This document shows, piece after piece, positions 37,921 through 49,839 of a stretch of DNA of 64,000 nucleotides. Position 1 is the first letter of the stretch. The number at the start of each line of letters is the position of its first letter. A program made the position numbers and the translations under genes. The DNA is from Cymbidium sinense. Taxonomy: Eukaryota > Streptophyta > Magnoliopsida > Asparagales > Orchidaceae. The notes under the pieces are model-generated. The model was not told the origin of the DNA and did not search any database. It saw nothing but the letters and a program-made list of their open reading frames with translations. The DNA is taken from assembly GCA_021442155.1 (NCBI GenBank), contig CM038214.1:144060488-144124487 (forward strand), read 5' to 3'.

Positions 37921-40216
37921 CCCTAAACCCTAAAACCTACAACCCTAAACCCTAAACGCTAAACCTAAAACCTTAAACCCTAAACCCTATACCCTAAACC
38001 CTAAACCTTAAAACCTAAAACCCTAAAACCCTAAACCCTAAACCCCAAACATACAACTTAAAACCTAGAACCCTAAACTCTAAACCTTAAATCCTAAAAC
38101 CTAAACCCTAAACCCTAAACCTTAAACCCTAAAAATTGAAAAACCTAAACCTAAACTAAATAAAACCAAAAAATAAAATAAATAGAAAACCCTAAACCTA
38201 AATAAAATAAAATAAATAAAATAAAATAAAAACCTAAACTAAAACCAAAATCAAAATGTAATAAGAAAATAAAATTAAAAATTAAAAATTAAACTAAAAT
38301 AAAATAAATAAAAACCTAAACTAAACTAAAAAATAAAATTAACCTAAAAATAAAAAAACCTAAATAAAATAAAAACTAAACATAAAATAAAAATAAAATT
38401 GACTTAAATTAAAATAAAATAAATACTTAATAAAAACCTAAACCTGAAAATTAAACTTAAAAATGAAACCTAAAAATACATAATAAATAAAACCTAAACC
38501 TATACCTAAAATAAACTCAACCTAAACCTAAACCTACCTAAATAAAATGAAATAAACTAAAATAAACCTAAACCTAAAAAAAATAAAATAAAATCTAAAC
38601 CCAAACCTAAAATAAAAAAAATAAAACTTAAACTTAAAATTAAATAAAAATAAAACTACACTAAAAAATAAACATAAACTTAAACCTAAACCTAAAAATA
38701 AACTAAAATAAAATAAATAAAACCTAAACCTAAACCAAAAATAAACTAAACCTAAACCTAAACCTAAACTAAATAAAATAAAATAAACTAAAATAAACCT
38801 AAACCTAAACTACAAAATAAACCTAAAAGCAAATCTAAAATAAAAACATAAAACCTAAACATAAAAAAATATATAAAAACTAAAACTTAAACCTAAAAAT
38901 AAAAACTAAAACCTAAAAATAAATAATAAAATAAAAAAAAAACTAAACTAAAAAGTTTGCATAAACCTAATCCCAAACCTAAAAATAAACTAATATAAGA
39001 AACCAAAACTAAAATGAATAAACTAAACAAAATAAAAATAAAAAATAAACCTAAATAAAATTAAAAATAAAATAAACTAAAATAAATAAAAATAAACAAG
39101 ATTAATTAAATAGACTAAACATATAAATTAAAATCCATAAACCTAAAATAAACCCTAAATAAACCTAAACCTAAAACCTAAATAAAACTAACCCTAAACC
39201 CTAAACTACAATAAACCTTATACCCTAAACCTAAAAAAATAAACCTAAACCCTAAACCCTAAACACTAATAAACAAGCCTAAACTAACCCCTAACCCTAA
39301 ATAAACTCTAAACCCTAATCCCTAAACTAAACCCTAAAACCTAAACCCAAAAAACTAACCCTAAACTTAAACCTAAAACCTAAACCCTAAGCTAAAAACC
39401 TAAACCTAAACCTAAACACTAAACTAAGCCTAAAACCTAAAACCTAAACTAAATAAACTAATAATAAAATAAATAAAACCTAAACCTAAATAAAATAAAA
39501 TAAAATAAAATTTACTAAATTAAATAAATAAAAAACCTAAACTAAAATAAAAAAAATAAAATAAACCTAAGAATAAAAAAACCTAAATAAAATAAAATTA
39601 AACTTAAAATAAAAAAAATAAAATAAACCTAAAATAAAATAAAATAAAACCTAAATAAAATTCTAAACCTAAAAAATAAACCTAAAAAATAAAAAATAAT
39701 ACATAATCCCTAAACTAAAGTAAAACATAAACTTAAAATAAAAATAAACTAAACAAAATAAAATAAAGCTAAAACTAAACTAAAAGAAACTAAACTAAAA
39801 TAAATAAAACCTAATCCAAAACCTAAAATAAACTAAACCTAAACCTAAACCTAAACTAAATAAAATAAAATAAACTAAAATAAACCTAAACCTAAACTAA
39901 AAATAAACCTCTAAACCTAAAATAAAAACATAAAGCCTAAACCTAAAAAAAAAAAACCAAACTTAAAACCTAAACACTAAACCTTAAATCATAACCCTAA
40001 ACTCTAAACCTTAAAATCCTAAACCCTAAAACCCTAAACCCTAACCCTAAACCTTAAACCCTGAAAACATAAACCCTAAAACTCTAAACCCTAAAACCTT
40101 AAGCCTAAAGCCTAAACCCTAACCTTAAACCCTAAACCCAAAATGTAAACCTAAAGTAACTAAATAAATTAAAAAATAAACTTAAACCCTAAAACCTAAT
40201 GAACGTAAACCCTAAG
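37921..40216. repeat. Degenerate CCCTAAA satellite
   Basis: A heptamer block (37921-38140) is followed by A-rich sequence. 38700-39120 repeats 31350-31760 and 39440-39960 repeats 32180-32700, at offsets of about 7.3 kb. The junction motif expected near 39120 is lost. No gene is seen. Confidence 0.93.
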
Positions 40217-40633
40217 AATGGGCAGAACCTTGATGGTAGGAACATCACCATCAATCGCTGCCTAAATCAAGAAGGTGGCAAAGGCTGACATCACAATGGT
40301 GGTGGGGATCTAGAGGTGCCGGATATCTGTGTGGTGATCGATGAAGGTTACAACTATGGTGGTGGGGAGGGAGAGATATGATGGTGATCCCGCTACCGAG
40401 AGGTCGGGTGGTTCTAATGGGAACTGAGAAATTGAAGGATGGTCGATCCATGGTACTGAACTATGACTTTATAGTAGAGATGGTTCTAGTTTTCTAGGGT
40501 TTTTGATTTGCTCTATGCATGCTTATTTTTTATCCATTTTGTCACGTGTGTCTTAGAAAACTTGGTTTGTTAATTGGTTGATGAAATCGAAAAGAAGAAA
40601 TGTTGAATATGAATTTTTTCTCTATTAAAAAAA
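40217..40633 (+). pseudogene. Glycine-rich RNA-binding protein 3' fragment, copy 4b
   Basis: After CCCTAAG the frame reads NGQNLDGRNITIN, the standard end of a GRP RRM, before breaking up. Glycine codons (GGTGGTGGGGATCTAGAGG) and the end motif TCTAATGGGAACTGAGAAATTGA near 40433 are present, followed by the 3'UTR to an A-run at about 40625-40632. It corresponds to copy 3 in the larger duplication. The open frame on the opposite strand (40251-40451) is a shadow. Confidence 0.87.
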
Positions 40634-43302
40634 CACCAAAACCTTAAAACCTAAACTGAAACCTGAATCCTAGACCTAAAACCTAAACCCTAAACCCTAA
40701 GTCCTAAATTCTAAAAACCCTAAATAGTAAACCTTAAACCCTAAACCCTAAAACCATTAACCCTAAACCCTAAAACCTAAACCCTAAACACTAAACCCTA
40801 AACCTTAAACCCTAAACCCTAAACCCTAAACCCTCAACTAACCCTAAACCCTAAACCGTAAACCCCAAACCCTAAAAAGCTAAAAACCTAATTTTAAATT
40901 AAATAAAACCTAATAAATAAAATAAATATATAAAACCTAAACCAAAATAAAATAAAAACCTAAACTAAAACCTAACCTAAACCTAAACCTAAACCTAAAC
41001 CTAAACCTAAAAAGAAAATAAAGCAAAAAATAAAAACTATACTAAAATAAAATAAAATAAAACTTAAAGTAAACTTAAAAAATAAAAAACCTAAATAAAA
41101 TAAAAACTAAAACTAAAATAAAATAAATAAACCTAAATTAAAATAAAATAAAAAATGAAACCTAAAAAATAAATATAAAAATAAAATCTAAAAAAAATAA
41201 AAAAATAAAAGCTAAACCCTAAACAAAAAAAAAACTTACCCTAAAATAAAAATAAAATAAACCTAAACCTAAACTAAAATAAATAAAACCTAAACTTAAA
41301 CCTAAAATAAACTAAATCTAAAGCTAAACCTAAACCCTAAATAAAATAAAATAAACTTAAAAAAGCCTAAACTTAAACTAAAAAATAAAACCTAAAAATA
41401 AACTTAAGAAAACCTACAACATAAAACTAAGAAAATAAAGCCTAAACCTAAACCAAAAAATAAAAAATAAAACTTAAACCTAAAAAAATAAAGTAAAAAT
41501 AACACTAAACTAAAAAATAAACCTAAACATAAACTTAAATCTAAAAAATAAATAAATAAAGTAAACTAAAATAAATAAACCTGAAATAAATAAACTAAAC
41601 TAAATAAACTAAAAAAACATAAACATACGAGCTTACTTTATTTATAAAAAAATTAACAAAGAAAACCCTAACTCTAAACCCTATACCCTGAAACCTAAAC
41701 CTATAACCCTAAACCCTAAACCCTAAACCTTAAAACCCTAAATCCTAAACCCTAAACCCTGAACACTAAACACTAACCCCTAAACCCTAAGCCCTAAAAT
41801 CTACAAACTTAAACCCTAAACCCAAAACCCCAAACCCCAAACCCTATACCCTAAACCCTAAAAACCTAAAAACCTAAACCTAAATTAAATAAAACTTAAA
41901 AATAAAATAAATAAAAAACCTAAACCTAAATAAAATAAAATAATAAAATAAAATAAAAACCTAAACCTAATCCTAAACAAAAAATTAAAATATAATAAAA
42001 AATAAAAATTAAACTAAAATAAAATAAATAAAATCCTAAACTAAATAAAAAATATAATTAACCTAAAAATAAAAAACCTAAATAAAATATAAACTAAATA
42101 ATAACCTAAACCTAAAAATAAATTAAAACTAAAACCTAAACCCTAAACAAAAAAAAACCATAAACCTAAAATAAACAAAATAAAATAAGCCTAAACCTAA
42201 ACTAAAATAAACTAAATTAAAATAAATAAAACTTAAACCTAAACCAAAAATAAACTAAAACAAAACCTTAATCTAAATAAAATAAAATAAACTAAAAAAA
42301 CATAAACCTAAACTAAAAAATAAAACCTAAAATTAAACCTAAAATGAAAACATAAAATCAAAACCTAAAAAAATAAAATAAAAACATAAACCTAAACCTA
42401 AAAATAAAAAAATAAAACATAAACTTAAAAAATAAAATAAAATAAAATGAAAGTAAAATAAGCATAAACTTAAACCTAAACCTAAAAACAAATTAAAATA
42501 AAAAAACTTAAACTAAAATTAATAAACTAAACTAAATAAAATAAAAAATAAACTTAAATAATAAAAAAATAAAATAAACAAAATAAATACAAATAAAGTA
42601 AATAAACCTAAACCCACTGGTTAACTTAATTTTTTTAAAAAAACATAAACCCTAAACCATAAATACTAAACCCTAAACCCTAAACCCTATTCTAAACCCT
42701 AAAATTAACCCTAAACCCTAAACCTACAACCCTAAACCCTAAACCCTAAACCCTAAAAAATCCTAAACCATAAACCATAAACCCTAAACTCTAAACCCTA
42801 AAACCCTAAATCCTAAATCTTAAACTAACCCTAAACCTTAAACCCTAAAAATCATAATCCCTAAAGCCTAATCCTTAAACCCTAAACTAACCATAAGCCT
42901 TAAGCTAACTCTAAACCCTAAACCCTAAACCCTCAAAATCCCAAACCATAAAGCCTAAACACTAAACCGTAAACCCTAAACCCTTAACCCTAATCCTAAA
43001 CCCTAAGCCCTAAAACCATAAAACCTAAACACTATGCCCTAAAAACCTAAAAACTTAAACATAAACTAAATAAAACAAAATAATAAAATAAATAAAATAA
43101 ACTTAAACCTAAATAAAATAATATATAGTAAAAACCTACACTAAAACCTAAACCTAAACCAAAAAATAAATTAAAATAAAAAATAAAAATAAACTAAAAT
43201 AAAATAAATAAAAACCTATACTAAACTAAAAAATAAAATAAACCTAAGAATAAAAACCTAAATAAAATAGAAACTAAATGTAAAATAAAAATAAAATAAA
43301 CT
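40634..43302. repeat. Degenerate CCCTAAA satellite
   Basis: Heptamer and A-rich blocks alternate with junction motifs at about 41630 and 42612. The segment parallels 33910-36600. No coding sequence is seen. Confidence 0.93.
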
Positions 43303-43520
43303 TAAGTTTGAGGTTTTGTTAGAAATTTGGATTTGAATTGAATTTAAGAAGGTGTACATGGATTGGATTTAGGCTACATTATAGGTTATTTTCCTAGGTC
43401 CCTAAGGCATGGCCTAATCCTATGATTAACCCATCTAAATCTCTAGGCTTAGGTTAAGTATTCACCTAATCACCAAAAGTGTCTTATGATTAGGGAAGTC
43501 TTAGTGTCTAGATGACACCT
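43303..43520 (-). mobile_element. Fragment of the copy A/B retroelement family, inverted
   Basis: This 218-base non-repetitive island reads, on the minus strand, like 57960-58170 of copy B. Shared words include GTGATTAGGTG, AACCTAA.CCTAGAGA.TTAGA, GTTA..CATA.GA.TAGG and CATGCCTTAG. It is embedded in the A-rich part of a satellite unit, with AAATAAAATAAA on the left and AAACTAAAATAA on the right. It is a small transposed or recombined piece, not a gene. Confidence 0.82.
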
Positions 43521-45643
43521 AAACTAAAATAAACTAAACTAAAATAAATAAAATTGAAACCAAAACCTAAAATAAACTAAACCTAAACTAAATAAAATAA
43601 ATTAAATTAAAAAACATACACCTAAACTAAAAAAATAAAATGTAAAAAAGACCCTAAAATAAAACCCTAAAACCTAAACCTAAAATAAATATAATAAATA
43701 CCTAAACCTAAACCTTAAAATAAAAAGTAAAACCTAACCATAAAAAATAAAATAAAATTAAAACTAAACTAAAAATTAAACCTAAATCTAAACCTAAACC
43801 TAAAAAAATAAATTAAAATAAAAACCAAAAATAAAATAAATAAACCTAAAATAAATAAATTAAACTAAATAAAAATTAAAATTAAAAATAAAATAAACTA
43901 AAATAAATAAATAAGACTAAATAAACTAAATAAACCTAAACCTATCGGTTTACTTAATTTAAAAAACCTAAAACCTAAACCCTAAATCCTAAACCTTAAA
44001 TCCTAAACCCTAAACCCTAAAACTAACCCTAAACCCTAAACTAACCCTACAACCTTAAATCCTAAATCCTAACCCTAAACCCTTACCCTAACCCTGAACC
44101 CTAAACTCTAAACCCTAAACTCTTAAACCCTAAACCCAAAACCCTAAATAAATCATAAACCCTAAACCCTAAACACTATAAACCTTAAACCCTAAAGCCT
44201 AAACCCTAAACTAACCCTAAACTAACCCTAAACCCTAAGCTAACCCTAAACCTTAAACCCTAAACTCTAAACTCTAAATCTTCAAAACCTTAAACCCTAA
44301 AGCCTAAACACTAAATCCGAAACCCTAAACCCTAAATCGTAACCCTAAACCCTAAACCCTAAAGTAAACCCTAAAATCATAAATCCTAAACCCTAAACCC
44401 TAAACTATAAACCCTAAAGGCTAAACTTTAGAAACCTAAAAACCTAAACCTAAACTAAATAAAACCTAATAATAAAATAAAAAAACCTACACCTAAATAA
44501 ATAAAATAAAATATAATTAATAAAATAAAAACCTAAACTAAAACCTAAACCTAAACTTAAAAATAAAATAAAATAAAAAATAAAAATAAACTAAAATAAA
44601 ATAAATAAAAACCAAAACTAAATAAATAAAATAAAATAAACCTAAGAATAAAAAACCTAAATAAAATAAAAACTAAATGTAAAATAAAAATATAATAAAC
44701 CTAAAATAAAAGAAACTAAAAACTAAATAAAAATCTGAACCTAGAAAATAAACTTAAAAATAAAACTTAAAAAATAATAATAATAAAACCTAAACCCTAA
44801 ACAAAAAAAAACCTTAAACCTAAAATAAAAATAAAATAAATGAAATAAAATAAACCTAAACCAAAACTAAAAAACTAAACTAAAATAAATAAAATCTAAA
44901 ACTAAACCTAAACCTAAACCAAAACTAAAAAGTAAAACCTAAAAGTAAACCTAAAATAAAAACCTAAAACCTAAACCAAAAATTAAATAAAATAAAAACC
45001 TAAACCAAAACCTAAAAATAAAAAATAAAACCTAAACCTTATAAAAAATAAAATAAAACTCAACTAAAAAATAAACCTAAACCTAAAAAAATAAACTAAA
45101 ATACAAAACCTAAACTAAAATAAATAAACTTAAAATAAATAAACTAAACTAGATAAAAATAAAAAAATAAACATAAATAAAATAATAAAATAAACTCAAT
45201 TAAATAAATTATAAATTAAATTAACTAAGTAAACCTAAAGCTACCAATAATCATTAATTTATATAAAAAACCCCTAAACCCTAAACCCTAAACCATAAAC
45301 CTTAAACCCTAAAACCTTAAACCATAAACCCTAAACCCTAAACCCTAAACCCTAAACCCTAAAACCCTATAACCCTAAACCCTAAGCCCTAAACCCTAAA
45401 ACCCTAAACCATAAATCGTAAACCCTAAAACCTACAACACTAAAGCCTAAACCCCAAACCCTAAACCCTAAACCATAAACCCTAAACTAACCCTAAATCC
45501 TAAATCCTAAATCCTAAAACCTACAAAATTAAACCCTAAACTCCAAACCCAAAGCCCTAAACCCTAAACCCTAAACTAACCCAAAACCCTAAACCCTAAA
45601 CTAACCATTAACCCTAAACCTTAAATTAGCTCTAAACCCTAAG
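43521..45643. repeat. Degenerate CCCTAAA satellite
   Basis: The array resumes with junction motifs at about 43942 and 45240. 44420-45640 parallels 36680-37726. Heptamer blocks before copy 6 are among the best preserved (45270-45600). No coding sequence is seen. Confidence 0.93.
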
Positions 45644-46100
45644 AATGGGCTGAACCTTGACCGCAGGAACATCACCAAACTAGGCTCACCCAGATCTGGT
45701 GGAGGAGAAGCCAGAGGTGGTGGTTACCGTAGTGGTGGTGGGGGATCTGGAGGTGCTGGTGGATATGGAGGCGGTGGTCAGAGCAGTGGTGGTTATGGAG
45801 GCAGGATGGCCGATGGAAGCTACTTCCACGATGGTGGAGGAGGGAGAAATTAGAGATATGATGGCGGATCCTGCTACTCAAGAGGCGGGGGTGGTTCTGA
45901 TGGGAACTGGAGAAACTAAAAAATGGTTGATCCGACCCTATGCTATGTCTTTAAGTAGAGATGGTTCAACTTATCTAGGGTTTTTGATTTGCTCTATGGG
46001 TGCTCATTTTTTATCTATATCATCATGTGTGTCTTAGAAAATTTAGGGTGCTACTTTGATGAAATCAAAAGAAGTTGAATTTGAATTTTTTTCTCTTAAA
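45644..46100 (+). pseudogene. Glycine-rich RNA-binding protein 3' fragment, copy 6 (best preserved)
   Basis: From AAT at 45644, one frame runs to TAA at 45917-45919 with a single internal TAG at 45851. It reads NGLNLDRRNIT, then a glycine-rich domain with RGGGYRSGGGGSGGAGGYGG and, at the end, SRGGGGSDGNWRN. That C-terminus is typical of plant GRP7/8-type RNA-binding proteins, whose full form has an N-terminal RRM of about 80 residues; here only the last dozen or so RRM residues remain. The 3'UTR (TTATCTAGGGTTTTTGATT, then TCTTAGAAAATTTAGGG) ends in an A-rich run near 46100. No promoter or start codon is present. Confidence 0.92.
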
Positions 46101-46763
46101 AAATAAAACTAAAACCCTAATCCCTAATCCCTAATCCCTAATCCCTAAACTAAAACTTAAACCCTAAACCTAAAACCTAAATCCTAAACCCTAAACCCCA
46201 AGCCTTAAACCTTAAACCTTAAGACCTAAACTCAAAACCCTAAAAACCTAAATGCCTAAACCTAAAATAAATAAAATTTAAAAATAAAATAAATAAATAA
46301 ACCTAAACTAAAATAAAAAAAAAATAAAAAAAAATAAAAACATAAACTAAAACCTAAACCTAAACCTAAACCTAAACCTAAACCTAAACCTAAAAAAATT
46401 ATAAAATAAAAAATAAAATCTAAACTAAAATAAAATAAATAAAAATGTAAACTAAATAAAAAAATAGAAAACCTAAATAAAATAAAAACTAAACCTAAAA
46501 TAAAAATAAAATAAACCTAAAATAAAAGAAAATAAAAAAAAATAAAAACTAAACCTAGATAATAAACTTAAAAATAAATAATAAATAAAACCTAAACTCT
46601 AAACTTAAAAAAAAACCTAAACCTAAAATAAAAATAAAATAAACCTAAACCTAAACTAAAATAAGTAAAACCTAAACCTAAACCTAAAATAAATTAAACC
46701 TAAACCAAAACTAAATAAAATAAAATAAACTAGAACTAAACCTTAACCTAAACTAAAAATAAA
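46101..46763. repeat. Degenerate CCCTAAA satellite
   Basis: A short heptamer block (46110-46260, including CCCTAAT variants) is followed by A-rich sequence with a seven-fold CCTAAA hexamer run (about 46350-46392). It ends where the LINE begins. No gene is seen. Confidence 0.93.
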
Positions 46764-47044
46764 TGATGGTAATCAATCAATCTGGCTAAAAAAATTCCAG
46801 AAAGCTTCAAGCTATGGAAGAAAGAATGAATATTCTCCAAAGTAGGATGACGTAAAGTGAACATACCCACCAACATAAATTCAAATGTCTTCGTAAGCCT
46901 TTCCACAACTAGATTAGAACACATTATTATGGGCATACGATGAAAGAAAGTCGAAAGAAGGTCGAGAGACTCACTAGCACAATTAGCCAAAGAAGAACAT
47001 CCTTGAATGATTTCAAAGTAAGCAATGGATTGCCAAACTACCAT
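46748..47044 (-). pseudogene. LINE ORF1 DUF4283 fragment, inverted
   Basis: The minus-strand frame (98 codons) includes FFHRMPIIMCSNL, KTFEFMLVGMFTLRHP, LENIHSFFHSLKL and SGIFLARLIDYHH. This matches the DUF4283 piece at 11767-11907 (FEFSLVGKFSTVPTLDNIRSFFHSLKL) and extends it. It is the RNA-binding ORF1 product of the same LINE group. Its orientation is opposite to the RT that follows, so it belongs to the inverted 5' part of the element. Confidence 0.87.
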
Positions 47045-47239
47045 GAGCCAAATTCCATAGTAAGAGCCAAATTAATAGGATTTCCCATGGCAAATCAAAT
47101 TATAGCCATAATCAATAGAGGTGCATGGAAGCAGCAAATGCCATCGAGACAATTGGAAGAAAAATATATTTGCCATCAAAACCCTAAAGGGGATGCACCT
47201 CGAAGGGAAATGAAATTCACTAGAGCACTAAAATAGTAG

Positions 47240-47940
47240 AGGAGAGAGAGAAGATGCTGAATGAATAGGCTTTTGCTAAAAGATTGAGTATCTTGCTCCC
47301 TAAAATTATATCCCCCAATCAAATTGGTTTTCTTAAAGGGAGATCCATTACTGATAATGTTCTATTAGCCCAAGAGATGATTCATGATTCAAATGCCAAA
47401 GTTTGAGGTGGTAACCTGCTTTTTAAGCTTGACATTTCAAAAGCCTACATAATATTTGGGTTTTCCTTTATAAAATTTCTAGCTTTATTTGGGTTTTCTA
47501 ATCAAGACTTTAATTAAGAATGGGATGGAGAACTCTTGGTTTTCTATTCTTTTTAATGGTAAAGTGAATGGATTTTTCTCCTCCTCTCATAGGTTAAGGC
47601 AAGGTGACCTTCTTTCTCCTCCACTTTTCTTTATTATTGTGGAATATCTCTCTAGATGTCTTGAGCATATGTTTAGTAGAATTCCTCACATGTTCTATAG
47701 AACACTAATGAGTTTTCCATTTCTCATCTTAGTTATACTGATGATTTTGTTTTATTTTGTAATGCCTCGACTCATTACATTAAAAAATTATGTAATATCT
47801 TAAATCACTTTGGTAGGGAGAGTGGCTTGAATATTAATCATGATAAAAGTTGTCTTATTACTAGCTCTTCTATCTCCTTATCTAAGATCAATGTTATCAG
47901 GAATATTATGGGCTTCTCTCATCAAAATCTCCTGTACTGG
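47240..47940 (+). pseudogene. LINE reverse transcriptase domain, 5'-truncated and frameshifted
   Basis: From 47262 one frame reads AFAKRLSILLPKIISPNQ and GFLKGRSITDNVLLAQEM up to a TGA, and then FKLDISKAY, where the Asp of AYD is lost. 47489-47803 carries LIKNGMENSWFSILFNGKV and RLRQGDLLSPPLFF. In another frame, SYTDDFVLFCNA keeps both catalytic aspartates (YTDD for YADD). The fingers/endonuclease side is missing because of the 5' rearrangement. It is dead through stops, although the YTDD box survives. Confidence 0.9.
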
Positions 47941-49040
47941 GACTATATAGAGGCATGAAAAGATCTTCTTTATTTGATGAAGTTATTCAAAAAATTAATA
48001 AGAAAATCTTTTCTTAGAAATTTCATTTACTCTCCTTTGGTGTTAGGGTTATCCTGATCAAAAGTACCCTTTGCTCTTTGCCTACTACTATTGTACATAC
48101 TCGTTATATTATTTAAGAGATAAATAGACTTTTTAACAAAATTTTTTGGGGGTCTAATAGATCTACCCAAAGGCTAGCTGGCATAAATGTTGTGGTACTA
48201 ATAATGAAGGTGTTTTGGGTTTCAAAACCTTAGAGGATTATATTAATTATTTTTCCTATAAAATGTGGTGGAACTTTAGAAATAAAGATAGCTATTAGTC
48301 AAAGTTTATGCATGCTAAATATTGTCAGGGCAAACACCTCCCTCATTTGTCTTTTCAAATCTGGGGATTCTCCTCCCTGGAGAAAGATTTATAGCATCAA
48401 ATGGAGTGCTGAGAATTTAATTTCCTGGGGAATCAATTTTGGTTTCTCCTTTTTTTGGCAAGGCAACTGGCTTGGTCAGGGCTCTATTGATTCCCTTCTT
48501 AATACTCATTCTATTAGGGTGCTTAAGGTTCATCAATCACTTATTAATAATAATTGGGATGTGACTCAATTGAATAACCTTATCCCAAATGTGATCATTG
48601 AAAAATTTCTCAAAATTTTCTCTCACCCTAATGAACCCTACCAAATTCTTTTCAAAATCTCTTCTTTTGGAGATTTTATTTCTAAGGATGTTTGGCAATT
48701 TATCAAACTTAAATATGAAGATTCCTTGGTTTTTACCAAAATTTGGAATAATAGTGTCCCCAGTTCATTTTTGATCTTAACTTGATGCATTCTTGAGCAT
48801 TATATCCCTATGGGTGCTACTCTTTTAAGAAAAGGATTCCACCTCCCCTCTAAATGTCACTGTTGTTATCACATTGATAGTGTGGATCATGTTTTTGTGA
48901 ATGGCCCTATTAGATTGTGGAACTGGTATGATAATGTTTTAATAGCTTCCATTTTAATGGCTCACTTTCTATTATGCAACTTTTTGAAGCATGTTTCTCT
49001 CATACTTCTAAGGGTCATGTTAAAATTATCTTAGCTATTA
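47940..49040 (+). pseudogene. LINE ORF2 connection and zf-RVT region
   Basis: A 157-codon open stretch (48312-48785) contains IKWSAENLISWGINFGFSFF, WQGNWLGQGSIDSLLNTH and DFISKDVWQFIK, typical of the region after RT in plant LINEs. 48810-48960 has RKGFHLPSKCHCCYHIDS..HVFVNGPI, the Cys/His zinc finger. The part from 47940 to 48310 shows only broken similarity (IFWGSNRST). A stop at 48783 separates the two stretches. Confidence 0.85.
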
Positions 49041-49838
49041 TTATTCTTTGCTATATTTGGATGGATAAAAATGATTCAAAGCACTGTAATATTTCTATGA
49101 ATTATAATTGTATCATTGCTAGATCCAAATATAAAATTTTGTCTCTTTTTAAAGCCAATCTTCTTACTTTAATTTTAAAGGCTACTAATGTGAAGCCTTG
49201 AAATTTGGGATTAACCTTCATACTTGTAATGTTTCTTCCAACCAAAAAGTTATCCATTGGATTAAACCTAATCATAATTGCAAGGCAAACACCGATGGCT
49301 TGATCTCGATGGTTGTTATGGTTGTGGTGGGATTTTGAGAGATCATGGTGGCAAGGTAATTTCTTCTTTTGCTTCCCCTTTAGATCCTTGTTCTATTTTA
49401 TTTGCTAAACTTAAAGGCATTCATCATGCCATTTCCATTTATTTACAAAGAGGTTTTTATAAGTTCTGGGTTGAAGTTGATGATCTCCTTCTTTTAGATT
49501 TACTTAAGTATGACTTCCATGGCAATGCTGAAGTGTCTTATTTGCTTAATCATACTAGGAGTCTTCTTGCTAATCTAGATTTTAAAATTTCTTGTATCTA
49601 TAGAGAAGGCAATTCTTGTGCTAATTTTCTTGCCAACTTAGGGGCCAATTCTTCTAATTTCCAAATGTTTTCTAATGAAGATCTTCCTTTTTTATTAAGG
49701 GGTCTTATTAATCTAGATAAAATTGGGTGCCTTATCTTAGAAGCTCTTAGCTCTTCCTTTCTTCTTTGTGGTTTTCGATTACTCTATGTGGATGTTTTTT
49801 TTGGTTTTGATATTTCCTCCTGCTTGGTTTGGATTTGA
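49040..49838 (+). pseudogene. LINE RNase H domain (RVT_3 type)
   Basis: The linker WMDKNDSKHCNISMNY is followed by KANTDG near 49285. A frame change leads into 49278-49838, with GCGGILRDHGGKVISSFA, LKGIHHAISIYLQRGF, FWVEVDDLLLLDLLK and IYREGNSCANFLANLG. It matches the RNase H-like domain at the end of plant LINE ORF2. The Asp present as CVDFL in the copy at 171-6283 is Asn here (CANFL), so one metal ligand appears lost. The true end of the domain is near 49690; the rest is readthrough. Confidence 0.88.
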
Positions 49839-49839
49839 G

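Noticed and set aside
33459..45881. Minus-strand His/Pro/Ser-rich frames at 33459-33659, 40251-40451 and 45672-45881
   Set aside because: They are antisense readings of the glycine-rich codons of the GRP fragments.
45699..46037. Plus-strand 112-codon frame (Val/Glu/Met-rich) over copy 6
   Set aside because: It is a shifted frame of the glycine-rich region; the correct frame starts at 45644 and shows NGLNLDRRNIT and SDGNWRN.
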